The notes: generated by a model not told the origin, from the sequence alone. Counted from the stretch's first letter, positions 16,565 to 26,117 are shown. The stretch is DNA of 56,218 nucleotides from Flavobacteriales bacterium (GCA_018660685.1 JABJJW010000019.1:1-56218), one strand, 5' to 3'. Made by a program: numbers and translations.

Positions 16565-17875
16565 TCAAATCACTCTAATCCGAACCTTCTTTTTCTTCAA
16601 GCGGCTGTTATCCAACTTCTCGGTTACCTGAGTCACAACGTCTTTGTGCACAGATAAGAAGGCGCAGTCGTGCTTGATTTCAATTAAACCAAGTTGGTCT
16701 TTGCCTAGTCCGCCTTGCTTGAAGAAAAGACCTGCGATATCACCCTTGGATATTTTGTCACGGCGACCACCAGAAATGAACAATGTCGTCCATTCTGATG
16801 GAGCAGGCATTGGAGAATCAGACAATTCCTCTGTTTCTAATTTTTCTAGATAGTCTGGCATTCGTTCCTGCGTCCCTTGAAGAATGTAGGCCGTACCACC
16901 TTTGAGCATTCTAGCTGTTCGTCCATTCCGATGTGTGAACTCATGTTCTCGGTTGGGCATGTGGTAGTGGAGGATGAACTCAATTTCTGGAATGTCCAAT
17001 CCGCGAGCTGCCAAGTCTGTCGCTACAATGAGTTGATGGGTTCCATTTCGGAACTTGATGAGCGCTCGTTCGCGATCCTGTTGCTCCATGTCACCATGAA
17101 AACATCCATGCGTGATTTGATGTTCTTCTAAATGTTCGCTCACTCGCTGAATACTCTCCTTGAAATTGCAAAAGACGATGCCTGGCTTGTTGCCGAGATG
17201 GGCCAATGCCTTGACAAGTGTTTCAAGTTTGTCCTTCGTAGGAGAGATGATTGCTTTTAGCTCCAGTTGGGAACGGCCTTGATGTAAGTAGTTGATTTTT
17301 TTTGCCCGGTTCATTCTCACAAAATCTGGCAAGTCCATATTCTGAGATGCGGACGTCAAAATCTTTTTGTTCAGGTGATTAAGCGATCGAGTTATCTCCT
17401 TCATCTCCCGCTCAAACCCGACTTCTAGCATCTTGTCAAATTCATCCAACACCAGCGCAGAAATGCTTTTGGTCGTAAATGTGTTTCTTCTGAGGTGATC
17501 GGCGATTCGACCTGGTGTTCCTATCAAAATGCTCGGCGTCTGCTTCAGACCTTCTCGATCTTTAGAGAATGATTGACCACCATAAAAGGCGTTGATTTTA
17601 AACCCTGAACCCATTCCTCGAATCACTTGCTCGATTTGAATGGCCAACTCTCGAGATGGAACGAGAATTAGGAGCTGAACTCCGGTAGCATCTATCTTCA
17701 AGGTCTCGAGCAACGGTAGAACGAAGGCCAATGTCTTTCCTGTTCCGGTTGGTGAGAGCAGAACTACCTCATCGAGCTTGCTAATCTCAGAAAGCGCTTC
17801 CTGCTGCATGTCATTGAGCGATTCAATGCCCATCTTATCTAAAATGCGCTGTGTTGGATCTTGAGTTTCTGACAT
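16565..17875 (-). CDS. DEAD-box-like RNA helicase with DbpA-type RNA-binding domain
   Basis: 436 aa. Helicase motifs in order: Q-motif (NDMQQEAL), I (SPTGTGKT), Ia (PSRELA), Ib (TPGR), II (VLDEFDKML, i.e. DEFD rather than DEAD), III (SAS rather than SAT), IV (GIVFCNF), V (ATDLAARGLDI), VI (HRNGRTAR). The last ~75 residues (WTTLFISGGRRDKISKGDI onward) match the DbpA/CsdA RNA-binding domain that targets 23S rRNA in ribosome assembly. It is likely an ATP-dependent ribosome-assembly helicase. The divergent motifs II and III are conservative. Confidence 0.9.
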   Translation of the reverse strand: MSETQDPTQRILDKMGIESLNDMQQEALSEISKLDEVVLLSPTGTGKTLAFVLPLLETLKIDATGVQLLILVPSRELAIQIEQVIRGMGSGFKINAFYGGQSFSKDREGLKQTPSILIGTPGRIADHLRRNTFTTKSISALVLDEFDKMLEVGFEREMKEITRSLNHLNKKILTSASQNMDLPDFVRMNRAKKINYLHQGRSQLELKAIISPTKDKLETLVKALAHLGNKPGIVFCNFKESIQRVSEHLEEHQITHGCFHGDMEQQDRERALIKFRNGTHQLIVATDLAARGLDIPEIEFILHYHMPNREHEFTHRNGRTARMLKGGTAYILQGTQERMPDYLEKLETEELSDSPMPAPSEWTTLFISGGRRDKISKGDIAGLFFKQGGLGKDQLGLIEIKHDCAFLSVHKDVVTQVTEKLDNSRLKKKKVRIRVI

Positions 17876-18025
17876 GAATGCTATTGCTTAATCCAAGTTT
17901 ATGAAGTGGCTGCCTTGGATGGTGCAAAGGACAGTAAAATAAGTAGAACAGCTTTTGCAGATTCGTTTGTTCTTTTCTTGGTTTTTTATCCGTTCTTTCT
18001 TAGGGTCTAGCTGATTACCCGAGAA

Positions 18026-18066
18026 ACACACCCCGCCCTTCGGGCACCCCTCTCAAGAGGGGAAAG
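18026..18066. repeat. Dispersed repeat R, variant in opposite orientation
   Basis: ACACACCCCGCCCTTCGGGC then ACCCCTCTCAAGAGGGGAAAG. It is the reverse orientation of R with the middle replaced by a short GCCC/GGGC hairpin. It sits 12 bp before S copy 2, so this gap reads R(inverted)-S-R. Confidence 0.75.
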
Positions 18067-18078
18067 ATTCTTAAGCTT

Positions 18079-18166
18079 GCTTTTAGCTGTTCGCTATTGG
18101 CTCTTAGCTAGGTTCTAAGATTTCCGGCTAATAGCCAAAAGCTAAATGCCAACGGCTCCTGTTCGA
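18079..18166. repeat. Dispersed repeat S, copy 2 (88 bp)
   Basis: Same length and order of blocks as 12597-12684 (GTTCGC, GGTTCTAAGA, CGGCTAAT, GCCAAAAGCTAAATGCC). The copies differ mostly by transitions that keep the imperfect palindromes. An R copy follows 9 bp later, as it follows 7 bp after S copy 1. Confidence 0.8.
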
Positions 18167-18175
18167 AGCCCCCGC

Positions 18176-18231
18176 GCTTTCCCCTCTTGAGAGGGGTGGA
18201 TTCTGAGCAGAGCGAAGAAGACGGGGTGTGT
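18176..18231. repeat. Dispersed repeat R, full copy
   Basis: CTTTCCCCTCTTGAGAGGGG, TGGATTCTGAG, then GCGAAGAAGACGGGGTGTGT, nearly identical to the copies at 12692 and 13204. The remainder of the helicase-SRPBCC gap (17876-18025 and 18232-18349) shows no gene. Confidence 0.85.
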
Positions 18232-18349
18232 AAAGAATTGCAATGACCATTTCACGAAAGCCATTGATCCAAATTGACAAGTAAATTGTAATTTTCTGCT
18301 GCAGATTTGCTTTATCAAATCGTTGGAAAGCCAACCAAAACAAGAAGAC

Positions 18350-18826
18350 ATGAAAATCGTAAAAGAACTATCAATCGAAAAACCAGTCGAAGAAGTCTGG
18401 GAAGTGCTCGGTAATCAGTTTGGAGAAATTGACAAATGGGCGAGCATTATTTCTGAATCCAACGTGAGTGGAGAGCCTAAACTACCAGGGGTGAACTATT
18501 CAATTAGAAGCACGACGGCAACAACCGGAAAAGGTCAACAGGAGCTCACAGGTTTCGATGCCGAAAATCATATATTATCGTACAAGTCATTGTCTGGAAC
18601 TCCACCAATTGTGAAGCAAGTTCATGCTAAATGGAGCTTGAAGGAGAATGGAAATAACGGCACTCATCTCGTTCTCGATTTTCAGGCAGAAATGAAAGGC
18701 CTTGGTCACATTCTAGCGCCTATTGCCAAAATGAAACTTGGCAAAATAGGAGATGAATTGCTCGATGACTTCAAGTACTACGTTGAGAAAGGAAAGCCTC
18801 ACGCGCGAAAGCTTGCGGCTAAATAG
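18350..18826 (+). CDS. SRPBCC (START-like) family protein
   Basis: 158 aa from ATG 18350, taken over an upstream TTG at 18323 because the family N-terminus MKIVKELSIEKPVEEVWEVL begins here. The pattern fits the polyketide-cyclase/START-like fold: first beta strand and helix with VWEVLGNQFGEIDKWAS, a central sheet, and a long C-terminal helix (LGKIGDELLDDFKYYVEKG). Such proteins bind small hydrophobic ligands; the ligand is unknown. No operon partner on this strand. Confidence 0.75.
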   Translation: MKIVKELSIEKPVEEVWEVLGNQFGEIDKWASIISESNVSGEPKLPGVNYSIRSTTATTGKGQQELTGFDAENHILSYKSLSGTPPIVKQVHAKWSLKENGNNGTHLVLDFQAEMKGLGHILAPIAKMKLGKIGDELLDDFKYYVEKGKPHARKLAAK

Positions 18827-18830
18827 AGGC

Positions 18831-19121
18831 TCACTCAGAGTATAGTTTCTCAGTTGCCTTTTTCAGCTCAGCCGTAGGTAGGAACTGATCGGAAATCGTC
18901 AGAATAGAGTGGAGATTATCGCGTAGTTTGTCGAGGTTGATCTTGCCGGGTTTGACCGAAGTCTGAAGAAGGTGCAGTGACATGTCAGCAAGAAGGAATC
19001 TTTGTCGTTCGATCCATTCGGAGTCGCCTTGTTTTGCTGTACTGCTTAAATAGGATGCTTCCACCTGACCGTGTAGCTCCCAACTTGTTTTGATGAGTTG
19101 TTCTCTTTCTTCGTGAGTCAT
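18831..19121 (-). CDS. Small hypothetical helical protein
   Basis: 96 aa with no recognised family and no signal peptide. Predicted mostly alpha-helical from its heptad-like pattern (EREQLIKTSWELHGQVEASY, then RDNLHSILTISDQFLPTAEL). It starts 13 bp after the NlpC/P60 gene on the same strand, so they are probably co-transcribed, and ends 4 bp from the convergent SRPBCC gene. Confidence 0.55.
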   Translation of the reverse strand: MTHEEREQLIKTSWELHGQVEASYLSSTAKQGDSEWIERQRFLLADMSLHLLQTSVKPGKINLDKLRDNLHSILTISDQFLPTAELKKATEKLYSE

Positions 19122-19134
19122 CAGCCGAATCTAG

Positions 19135-19926
19135 TCAATCTATGATTCGCTTCAGAATCCTCAATCGATGACTGTAGTCTCGGATGTCGTCGTTGTAGAT
19201 GCCTTGATGATCAATGCGATCAATGCGGACAAAACCAGATGCATGGATGATTTGGTTTTCACCAAGTAATATTCCGACATGAATGATGCGCCCTTCTTCA
19301 TTATCGAAAAAGGCTAAATCACCAGCTTGTGCTTCTTCGAGGAAGCTCAAGCCATGTCCATGTTCGGCTTGCTGGTATGCATCTCTAGGGAGGTTGATGC
19401 CAATCATCTTATAGCAGATCTGAACCAAACCTGAGCAATCAATCCCAAATGGATGACGACCTCCCCACATGTACGGCGCATTACGAAGTATTCTGGCGTG
19501 CTGAATTAAGAGTTCCGAATTCTTCCGGGCGTGCTTTGATTGGACCGCTCCATCAAACGAAAAGACTTCCTTTCCGATTTTCAGCTTTCCATCTTTGAGA
19601 AAGGGGAGTGAACTGCCCAAGAGAATTGGTATCATGTCACCATTGCTTTCTCGGATGGCCAAGCCAGCCATGTCCAGTCCTACAGGAATGAACTTTTGCT
19701 TTTCAAGTCGCTCTGCAAACTTCTGATCGATCGGGTAGTGTTGCTTCAAGTCAATCCAACATTCGTAATCGTCAATGGCACAGCGAATGCGAATCCACTT
19801 CTTGTTCTTTTCGAGCACCTCGTAATGCTCGCCAAAAAGAAGTTGGGTCACTTGTTCTGAAGCATCGGCAGCTTCCTTCCGTCCAGGAATCACACTAAGA
19901 ACGCTGATGCCGTATTCTGATGCCAT
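19135..19926 (-). CDS. NlpC/P60 (C40) peptidoglycan endopeptidase
   Basis: 263 aa. N-terminal region carries two SH3-like segments (e.g. EVLEKNKKWIRIRCAIDDY and WIDLKQHYP). The C-terminal ~120 residues are the papain-like NlpC/P60 domain with catalytic Cys in GIDCSGLVQICYK, His in IHVGILLGENQIIHASG and typical QAGDLAFF. These enzymes cut the D-Glu-diaminopimelate bond of muropeptides. No signal peptide is evident, so it may act on cytoplasmic recycled peptides, or use a missed start. Confidence 0.9.
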   Translation of the reverse strand: MASEYGISVLSVIPGRKEAADASEQVTQLLFGEHYEVLEKNKKWIRIRCAIDDYECWIDLKQHYPIDQKFAERLEKQKFIPVGLDMAGLAIRESNGDMIPILLGSSLPFLKDGKLKIGKEVFSFDGAVQSKHARKNSELLIQHARILRNAPYMWGGRHPFGIDCSGLVQICYKMIGINLPRDAYQQAEHGHGLSFLEEAQAGDLAFFDNEEGRIIHVGILLGENQIIHASGFVRIDRIDHQGIYNDDIRDYSHRLRILKRIID

Positions 19927-20088
19927 AAATTGTAAAGCAGCCGCAAATTACGTGGAGGGCATCCCCGCAAGATTTCCACCTCATGGATTTGTTAACTGAC
20001 AGTCGTTAAAGGAATAAGTTGCAGAAGATGACTCGATTCTGAATGATATCGCTCAGCATCTAACAATTAATCAACCGATTCTGGCTGA

Positions 20089-20769
20089 TTAAAAGGCCAA
20101 ACCAACTCGAGCATAACCGCCATAGGAACCTCCATAGAGAGATCGTTCAACGCCCACTCCGATATTCATTCCCAACTTTTTACTGAGCTCAAACCCAGAA
20201 CGCAGTCCAATTCGACCGAAAACATCATTGATCAGGTAGTGCCCATCATGATCTAAATTTCCGCGATCTGTCGATAGTTTGATTGGATTCGTAAAAACGG
20301 TGGTGTGTACATTTTTGAGCTCCGTGAACGTATGACCATAGGTTCTTGAATACATGAGTAATTGGGCAACTACACCGGTCTCTAAGCCCATGTAGAAACC
20401 GGGAAGTTTGATGAAGTCAAACTCGAGGCTTACCGGAATTTCCAAGTTGATCTGTTCTGCGTTGAGATGATTGAAATAGTCAAAACGCGTACCTCGAAAC
20501 TCGCTCACATATAAAACTCCTTCATCTAAGTTTCGCTGGGATTCGAAGTTTCCATAGTTCAACCCTAAGCCAAAGTTTAATCTTAGCCTCGAAACCTTTT
20601 TCTGGAATTCTATTCCCCCAGACATATCACTGACTGTACGGAAAGATGAAGGCTGGTGCAGAAACCTGCCCTGGACATAAATGCTTTTGCTTAGTCCGGA
20701 TACGGTCGACTGAGCGGTGACGAACAACTGGCAGAGTAACAAGGAGAGAACAAGGATGATCCGAGGCAT
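20089..20769 (-). CDS. Outer-membrane beta-barrel protein
   Basis: 226 aa from ATG 20769, which starts a good signal peptide (MPRIILVLSLLLCQLFVTAQ). A 7-codon longer form starts at a TTG. The remainder shows barrel strands (LRLNFGLGLNYGNF, INLEIPVSLEF, GLETGVVAQLLMYSR, GMNIGVGVERSL) and a C-terminal strand YARVGLAF ending in Phe. Function is unknown; the fold is that of Bacteroidota outer-membrane protein beta-barrel families. Confidence 0.7.
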   Translation of the reverse strand: MPRIILVLSLLLCQLFVTAQSTVSGLSKSIYVQGRFLHQPSSFRTVSDMSGGIEFQKKVSRLRLNFGLGLNYGNFESQRNLDEGVLYVSEFRGTRFDYFNHLNAEQINLEIPVSLEFDFIKLPGFYMGLETGVVAQLLMYSRTYGHTFTELKNVHTTVFTNPIKLSTDRGNLDHDGHYLINDVFGRIGLRSGFELSKKLGMNIGVGVERSLYGGSYGGYARVGLAF

Positions 20770-20892
20770 ATTTTTTTGTTTGGATAACAACGTCCGAAGT
20801 TTCGGATTATGATTGTTGAATACTTAAAGGAAGAAGACGGTAGTACTGATCAAGAAGACGGTCTCCCTTTCACTTTATTGATCGTCCTATAC

Positions 20893-22068
20893 TCAGACCA
20901 ACTCGATCACCATGGCACTCGCGCCACCTCCACCGTTGCAAATACCTGCTCCACCGATCTTTCCACCTTGTTGCTTCAAGACATTGATGAGGGTGACGAT
21001 GATTCGGCTTCCAGAGTTTCCGAGTGGGTGTCCCATGGAAACGGCTCCACCATGAACGTCAACCTTTTCAGGATCCAGGCCTAGAATCTTCACGTTCGCA
21101 AGACTGACGACCGAGAACGCTTCGTTCAATTCCCAGAAGTCAACATCTCCAATTTCTAACCCTGCTCGCTTTACTGCGATTGGAACTGCCTTAGAAGGAG
21201 AGGTCGTAAACCATTCGCTGCTTTGAGCTGCATCCGCAAATGATCGAATCTTAGCCAATGGAGTAAGTCCGAGTTCTGCAGCTTTTTCTGCGCTCATTAA
21301 AACGAGGGCAGATGCGCCGTCGTTGATGGTAGAAGCATTAGCAGCTGTGATCGTTCCGTCCTTTGCGAATGCTGCTCTTAGTTGAGGAATCTTCTCAAAT
21401 TTTACGGCTTTGTACTCTTCGTCTTCAGCGAATATGATTGGGTCTCCTTTTCGTTGAGGAATTTCCACCGGGACGATTTCATCCTTGAACCATCCATTCT
21501 CCCAAGCCTTTGCTGACTTTTTGTATGATGAGATGGCAAAATTATCTTGGTCCTCACGACTAAACTCATGCTCTTTAGCGCAGAGTTCTGCGCAAGTTCC
21601 CATCAATTGATTGGTGTAAACATCCATCAAACCATCATTGATGATTCCATCAACCATTTTGCCATTTCCGTACTTGTGTCCGTTCCGCATAGAAACGTAG
21701 TGCGGCGTTTGAGACATGTTTTCCATTCCACCGGCAACAACGATGTCATTCATTCCAGTCATGATCGACTGAGCGCCGAGCATGATGCTCTTCATTCCAG
21801 AAGCACATACTTTATTAATTGTAGTGCAAGGAACCTCCGTACTTAATCCAGCTCCCATGGCGGCTTGACGAGCAGGTGCTTGTCCAACTCCAGCTTGAAG
21901 AACATTTCCCATAAAAACTTCCTGAACGCTATTTGGGTCGATACTCGCACGTTCAACGGCACCTTTGATGGCAACTGCTCCAAGCTTTGTGGCTGGGACG
22001 GACGATAGACTTCCCATGAAACTTCCCATTGGAGTTCGGACGGCACTGACGATGACAACATCTTTCAT
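20893..22068 (-). CDS. Acetyl-CoA acetyltransferase (thiolase)
   Basis: 391 aa from ATG 22068 (KDVVIVSAVRTPMGSF is the family start). It catalyses reversible condensation of two acetyl-CoA, or thiolytic cleavage of 3-ketoacyl-CoA. The active site is complete: nucleophile Cys in NKVCASGMKSIMLGAQ, His in VHGGAVSMGHPLGNSG, and second Cys in GICNGGGGASAM. No beta-oxidation partners lie beside it, so a biosynthetic or ketone-body role cannot be separated from degradation. Confidence 0.95.
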   Translation of the reverse strand: MKDVVIVSAVRTPMGSFMGSLSSVPATKLGAVAIKGAVERASIDPNSVQEVFMGNVLQAGVGQAPARQAAMGAGLSTEVPCTTINKVCASGMKSIMLGAQSIMTGMNDIVVAGGMENMSQTPHYVSMRNGHKYGNGKMVDGIINDGLMDVYTNQLMGTCAELCAKEHEFSREDQDNFAISSYKKSAKAWENGWFKDEIVPVEIPQRKGDPIIFAEDEEYKAVKFEKIPQLRAAFAKDGTITAANASTINDGASALVLMSAEKAAELGLTPLAKIRSFADAAQSSEWFTTSPSKAVPIAVKRAGLEIGDVDFWELNEAFSVVSLANVKILGLDPEKVDVHGGAVSMGHPLGNSGSRIIVTLINVLKQQGGKIGGAGICNGGGGASAMVIELV

Positions 22069-22182
22069 AATCTTCAATTTTTTGAGGCGGCAAAAATACT
22101 ATTCAGAAATGCGATATGCATCATGCTGAGAGCATTGTCTATCGACAGCTTCGGATGGGTAATCGACGATTGCCAATTGAAT

Positions 22183-22216
22183 ATTGATAATTGTCAATTG
22201 ATAATTGTGCATTGAT
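22183..22216. repeat. Short tandem repeat upstream of the HD phosphohydrolase
   Basis: ATTGATAATTGTCA (22183-22196) and ATTGATAATTGTGC (22197-22210) are 14-bp tandem units, followed by a partial ATTGAT. Related CAATTG words occur just upstream. It lies 15 bp before the start codon and may reflect the same family as the palindrome at 26118. Confidence 0.6.
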
Positions 22217-22230
22217 ATATTTTCGTCGCG

Positions 22231-24276
22231 ATGAATTACGGCTGGAGAGATCGGATTAAAAACTATGCTTTGATACAACGGGCTGCAGCTTTCCTGCTTA
22301 CGTTGTTGGTCATATTCATCTTCCTTCCAAAAGCTGGGTTGTTCAAATACGAATACCAACTCAATCAGCCATGGAAGCATGACAAGCTCTTCGCTCCCTT
22401 TGATTTTGGGATTCGGAAAATGGCTGATGAACTCAGTACTGAAAAGGAGCAAATCCAAGAATCTCAATTCCCTGTTTTCTCACTGGATCCAACGATGGGA
22501 GATGCCATATTGGACAAAATGTTACGTGATTGGGATGCTGTAGACTGGGATAGTTCAGCCAATTGTGATTCACTCCGTGACCCCAGTTTCGAGTATGCGA
22601 TGTTCACTGTTTCTAAGGGAATCATCAAACAAGATGATCACCTTAAGAATGCATCACCTTTCCAAAAAATATTCTTGCATCAAAACGGAGAGCTTCAGAC
22701 CAAAGAGTTGAAGGACATCCAAAACATTCAACTCGCTGTCGACTCTATACGCGCATGGATACAAGGGAACGTAGATTCGATATGCCAAGAAAATGTAGCT
22801 GCGGTCCTAATTGAGAATTTGACGCCAAACCTTATTTTCAATGATAGCCTAACGACGAAGTTGTTGCTTGCTTCTTACGACGAAATAATTACGGTAGAAG
22901 GGAAGATCAATCGCGGTCAAGCCATAATTGATAAGGGAGACCTAGTCGACGAGAAGGCTTATCGAATCTTAGAAAGTCTGAAAGCTGAATATTCAGAACG
23001 AACCATTTCGGAAACCGGTTTTCAATGGTCTTTGGTTGGCGAGATGGGAGTTGTAGTTGTCTTGCTTGGACTGCTGATGTTGTTCGTTTACTTGAGTCAA
23101 GATCGGATGTTTAATGATCCTCGACCCGTGACCTTGTCACTGACCTTATTGAGTGTTTGCTTTATCATGACATCATTGGCCTATAGCAGTGATACCATTT
23201 CGGTCTATGCAATACCTATCGGAATAGCACCGCTGTTGCTTCGGATGTTTTACGACTTCCGTATATCGCTTTTTAGCTTTCTAATCATCGCACTCATCGT
23301 CGCTTTGTTCTCTAAAAACCCCCTGGAATTTACAATTGTTCAAGTGAGCGCCATTTCATTTGCCACATTGTATCAAGCTTCTTCTACTAGAAGGTCACGG
23401 ATGTTGGCCACCGCACTTGTTGTCTTCGTTGGGTATTCTGGCATCTATACGTTCATGACGGTCGCGCAAAATGGAAGCATTGGCGCAATTGACCCAGCCT
23501 ACTTCGGATGGTTTGCCATCAACAGTTTGCTCTGCACCTTGGTGTTTCCCTTGATCTATTTGGTAGAGAAAGTCTTTGGATACATTTCAGAAACGACACT
23601 TCTCGAACTCGGGGATAGCAATCAACCACTTTTAAAGGAACTGGCCATCAAGGCGCCCGGGACGTTTCAGCATTCACTTCAGGTAGCAAACCTCGCGGAG
23701 AAGATCGCTTCTAAAATTGGGGGCAATTCTGTTTTGCTAAGAACGGCAGCGATGTATCATGACATTGGCAAGATGAATGAGCCACAATTCTTTATTGAGA
23801 ACCAGCTGCCGGAGAATAATCCGCATGACGATTTGGAGCCAAAAGAAAGTGCGGCCATCATTATCGCTCATGTGACACAAGGAATTGAAAAGGCGCGTGA
23901 TCAAAACATTCCTCTCGACATCGTGCAATTCATTCAGACACATCATGGAACCAGTACGGTACAGTACTTTATGAAGAGGGCGTTGGAGAAAGATCCGAAC
24001 ATGGATCGGACCAGATTCACGTATCCAGGACCAAAACCACAAACGAAGGAGCAAGCTATCTTGATGATGGCTGATTCTGTGGAAGCTGCATCACGGAGTT
24101 TGAAGAAGTATGACCACGAAGCACTCGAATCGTTGGTTGACAACATCGTTGAATATCAAAGAGGTGAGGGACAGTTCGAAGAGTCACCGCTCACATTTAA
24201 AGACATCAATACGGCCAAAGACGTCCTCAAGACGGCGTTGAAGGGTATTTTCCACCAGAGGATTAGTTACGACTAA
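22231..24276 (+). CDS. 7TM-HD phosphohydrolase, PgpH-like
   Basis: 681 aa. Order: an N-terminal membrane helix (~15-40), a large extracytoplasmic domain (~45-260), seven membrane helices (~265-460) and a C-terminal HD domain with HSLQVANLAEKIA, AAMYHDIGKMNEPQFF, AAIIIAHVTQGI and TTHGTST-like His residues. This is the layout of 7TMR-HDED/PgpH proteins, established c-di-AMP phosphodiesterases in Firmicutes and Bacteroidota. Hydrolysis of c-di-AMP is inferred from the HDIG-type motif; the sequence alone does not prove the substrate. Confidence 0.9.
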   Translation: MNYGWRDRIKNYALIQRAAAFLLTLLVIFIFLPKAGLFKYEYQLNQPWKHDKLFAPFDFGIRKMADELSTEKEQIQESQFPVFSLDPTMGDAILDKMLRDWDAVDWDSSANCDSLRDPSFEYAMFTVSKGIIKQDDHLKNASPFQKIFLHQNGELQTKELKDIQNIQLAVDSIRAWIQGNVDSICQENVAAVLIENLTPNLIFNDSLTTKLLLASYDEIITVEGKINRGQAIIDKGDLVDEKAYRILESLKAEYSERTISETGFQWSLVGEMGVVVVLLGLLMLFVYLSQDRMFNDPRPVTLSLTLLSVCFIMTSLAYSSDTISVYAIPIGIAPLLLRMFYDFRISLFSFLIIALIVALFSKNPLEFTIVQVSAISFATLYQASSTRRSRMLATALVVFVGYSGIYTFMTVAQNGSIGAIDPAYFGWFAINSLLCTLVFPLIYLVEKVFGYISETTLLELGDSNQPLLKELAIKAPGTFQHSLQVANLAEKIASKIGGNSVLLRTAAMYHDIGKMNEPQFFIENQLPENNPHDDLEPKESAAIIIAHVTQGIEKARDQNIPLDIVQFIQTHHGTSTVQYFMKRALEKDPNMDRTRFTYPGPKPQTKEQAILMMADSVEAASRSLKKYDHEALESLVDNIVEYQRGEGQFEESPLTFKDINTAKDVLKTALKGIFHQRISYD

Positions 24277-24282
24277 CAAGAA

Positions 24283-24312
24283 GGCCCCGTTCTGCTTTCG
24301 CGGAACGAGGCC
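24283..24312. terminator. Hairpin between the HD phosphohydrolase gene and rnpB
   Basis: GGCCCCGTTC pairs with GAACGAGGCC (one C-A mismatch) around a CTTTCG loop region. It lies 6 bp after the HD gene stop and 9 bp after the 3' end of the convergent rnpB, so it may serve both. T-runs on either side are weak. Confidence 0.6.
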
Positions 24313-24321
24313 ATATTTACA

Positions 24322-24654
24322 AACCTATAAGCCGGATTCTGTTCTTCACCCGAGAGTGAAGCATCTGCCATTTATCTGCGCGGCCTACCCTCCTGGATCG
24401 AGCGAGCAGCTCTCAAGCCCAGGTATACATGGCTTTGCAGCCCGAAAGGTTTACCCAGAGTACTGTCACCAGTACAACGCGTGAGCTCTTACCTCACGTT
24501 TTCACCCTTACCATGCAAGCATGGCGGTTTATTTTCTGTGGCACTTTCTGTGTCAAAGACACCCTTCGTTTCCAAAGGTTCGGCGCTCTGCGCTGTCCGG
24601 ACTTTCCTCTCCCGAAGGAGCGACAGATCGGTTCGCAATGCAAAACTATAGGTT
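24322..24654 (-). ncRNA. rnpB: RNase P RNA
   Basis: Read on the minus strand, the class A hallmarks are present: GAGAGGAAAGTCCGGACA near the 5' part, several internal GNRA-capped helices (CTTTCGGG region), and the 3' end ACAGAATCCGGCTTATAGG. The 5' AACCTATAG pairs with CUUAUAGGUU at the 3' end, giving helix P1 and the boundaries (~333 nt). The ribozyme processes the 5' ends of tRNAs. Its 5' end touches the stop of the Smr gene, so it may be transcribed from a promoter inside or before that gene. Confidence 0.95.
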
Positions 24655-25189
24655 AGCGCCGTATTAGCACCTCTGTGGCACCATATCCATAGGTTCGGTA
24701 AGGAGCGTCATGAAACTCAATGTGATCTAGGCCATGCAGCCAATGGTGGATTTCATCTTTCAATACACCTTCGCCAACTCCATGGATCAATACCACTTTT
24801 GGATATCGTTTGTCGATTGCTTCACGCACAAAAGCTCGGCACTTTGACATCTGATAGTTCAGAATCTCGGCATTGCTCATCCTGTCATGCCTGTCCAAAA
24901 GCTCTTCGATGTGGAGGTCGAGTTCATATACAGAATGCTCAGTCTGGCCAAGATCATCAAGCTTTTGTCGGCTTTGTTTGGCCATTTCACGATCCTTTGG
25001 ACTCATTTTTACTGAAGCGTCCGCGATGAGGTCGTCAAATTCTATTTTGACCACTTGGGATGCTGTAAATGGCATTTCAAACCCATCGATTTCTACCCAG
25101 ATTTTTGAATCCTTGATTGCTTTGATCAAGCCTTCGCCATCTTCATCAACCAATCGCACTTTATCACCAATCTTGAAGTCTGTGATCAT
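24653..25189 (-). CDS. Smr/MutS2-like domain protein
   Basis: 178 aa from ATG 25189; the 9-codon longer form begins with unlikely residues. N-terminal part (FKIGDKVRLVDEDGEG, then IWVEIDGFEMPFTASQVV) is a small beta domain seen in Bacteroidota Smr proteins; C-terminal ~85 residues are the Smr domain with LDLHIEELL, VVLIHGVGEGVLKDEIHHWL and YGYGATEVLI. Smr domains nick DNA or RNA in some families; here activity is unknown. Its last bases meet the rnpB 5' end. Confidence 0.85.
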   Translation of the reverse strand: MITDFKIGDKVRLVDEDGEGLIKAIKDSKIWVEIDGFEMPFTASQVVKIEFDDLIADASVKMSPKDREMAKQSRQKLDDLGQTEHSVYELDLHIEELLDRHDRMSNAEILNYQMSKCRAFVREAIDKRYPKVVLIHGVGEGVLKDEIHHWLHGLDHIEFHDAPYRTYGYGATEVLIRR

Positions 25190-25266
25190 TGAAATCCAAA
25201 TGTACTCTTCCACCAATCACCCTTCTGCTCAATCAACCTCTACCGCTTAATTTCGTTTTAGACTAA

Positions 25267-26109
25267 ATGCAGCGATTCGAAAAAGCATATGAGATTTTGG
25301 GCCTCGAAAGCAAGGCGTCAATCGATGAGGTGAAAAAGGCTTTTCGGAAAAAGGCGCTGAAGTACCACCCGGATATCAACGATAGCGCTGCGGCTCACGA
25401 GCTGTTCATCCAAGTTCAAAAAGCATACGAGATCATCATTACCGCGGACCAGACCTGGCGTGACCATGAGGTCGAGCTTGAAGTTAAGGATCAGACTCCT
25501 TCTGGTCGTGATCGAGATCGAACTCGGCTTTCGAGAGAGGAAGCAATCCGTCAGGCAAGAGAAAAAGCCAAGCGTTTTGAACAAGTGGAATTACAGAGGG
25601 AGGCAAAGCAATTTGCTCGCTTCAGGAGCAGCATTCTTTACCCTTGGACCATGTTCATGGCATATACATCTCTGGTTTTCTTCTTTCTTATACTCTCAGA
25701 TTCGTTCTTAGTCACTCGTGAAAGGCATGGCTATGTTGCTGAGAAGCAAGCCATAAATTGGAATATTTTAGGATTTGAGTTTACCAGGGCTTATCGCATC
25801 AAATTCGGGAATGGTGCAGTTGTGAGAGTAGCAAGCGCTGCAGGAAATAAGATTGGATTGAATTCGCATGTTAGCTATGCAGAGACATTAATCTTTCGTG
25901 ATGTTCCCCGAATCCACATCATCAACCAGGATTTTAAAGAATATGAAGTAGGTGGGGTCGACAAACCACCCTATTTGTTCTTTCTCATATTTATAGGTGT
26001 TCCTTGTCTCATCTTTTTCGTGGACAAGCCCAGCGCTGTCTTCTATTCGGCTGGGGCATTTGCGCGCTACTTTGCGATTGTGTTTATCCTGAGCTTCCTT
26101 TTGTTCTGA
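25267..26109 (+). CDS. Membrane-anchored J-domain protein
   Basis: 280 aa. Residues 5-65 are a J domain ([20 protein letters not shown], then KYHPDIND with the essential HPD motif), which stimulates DnaK ATPase. A charged linker ([20 protein letters not shown]) follows, then one helix (~120-145), a ~80-residue soluble region and two C-terminal helices (~235-280). It lacks the zinc-finger and client-binding domains of DnaJ, so it is a specialised co-chaperone probably acting at the inner membrane. Confidence 0.85.
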   Translation: MQRFEKAYEILGLESKASIDEVKKAFRKKALKYHPDINDSAAAHELFIQVQKAYEIIITADQTWRDHEVELEVKDQTPSGRDRDRTRLSREEAIRQAREKAKRFEQVELQREAKQFARFRSSILYPWTMFMAYTSLVFFFLILSDSFLVTRERHGYVAEKQAINWNILGFEFTRAYRIKFGNGAVVRVASAAGNKIGLNSHVSYAETLIFRDVPRIHIINQDFKEYEVGGVDKPPYLFFLIFIGVPCLIFFVDKPSAVFYSAGAFARYFAIVFILSFLLF

Positions 26110-26117
26110 ACAAATAC

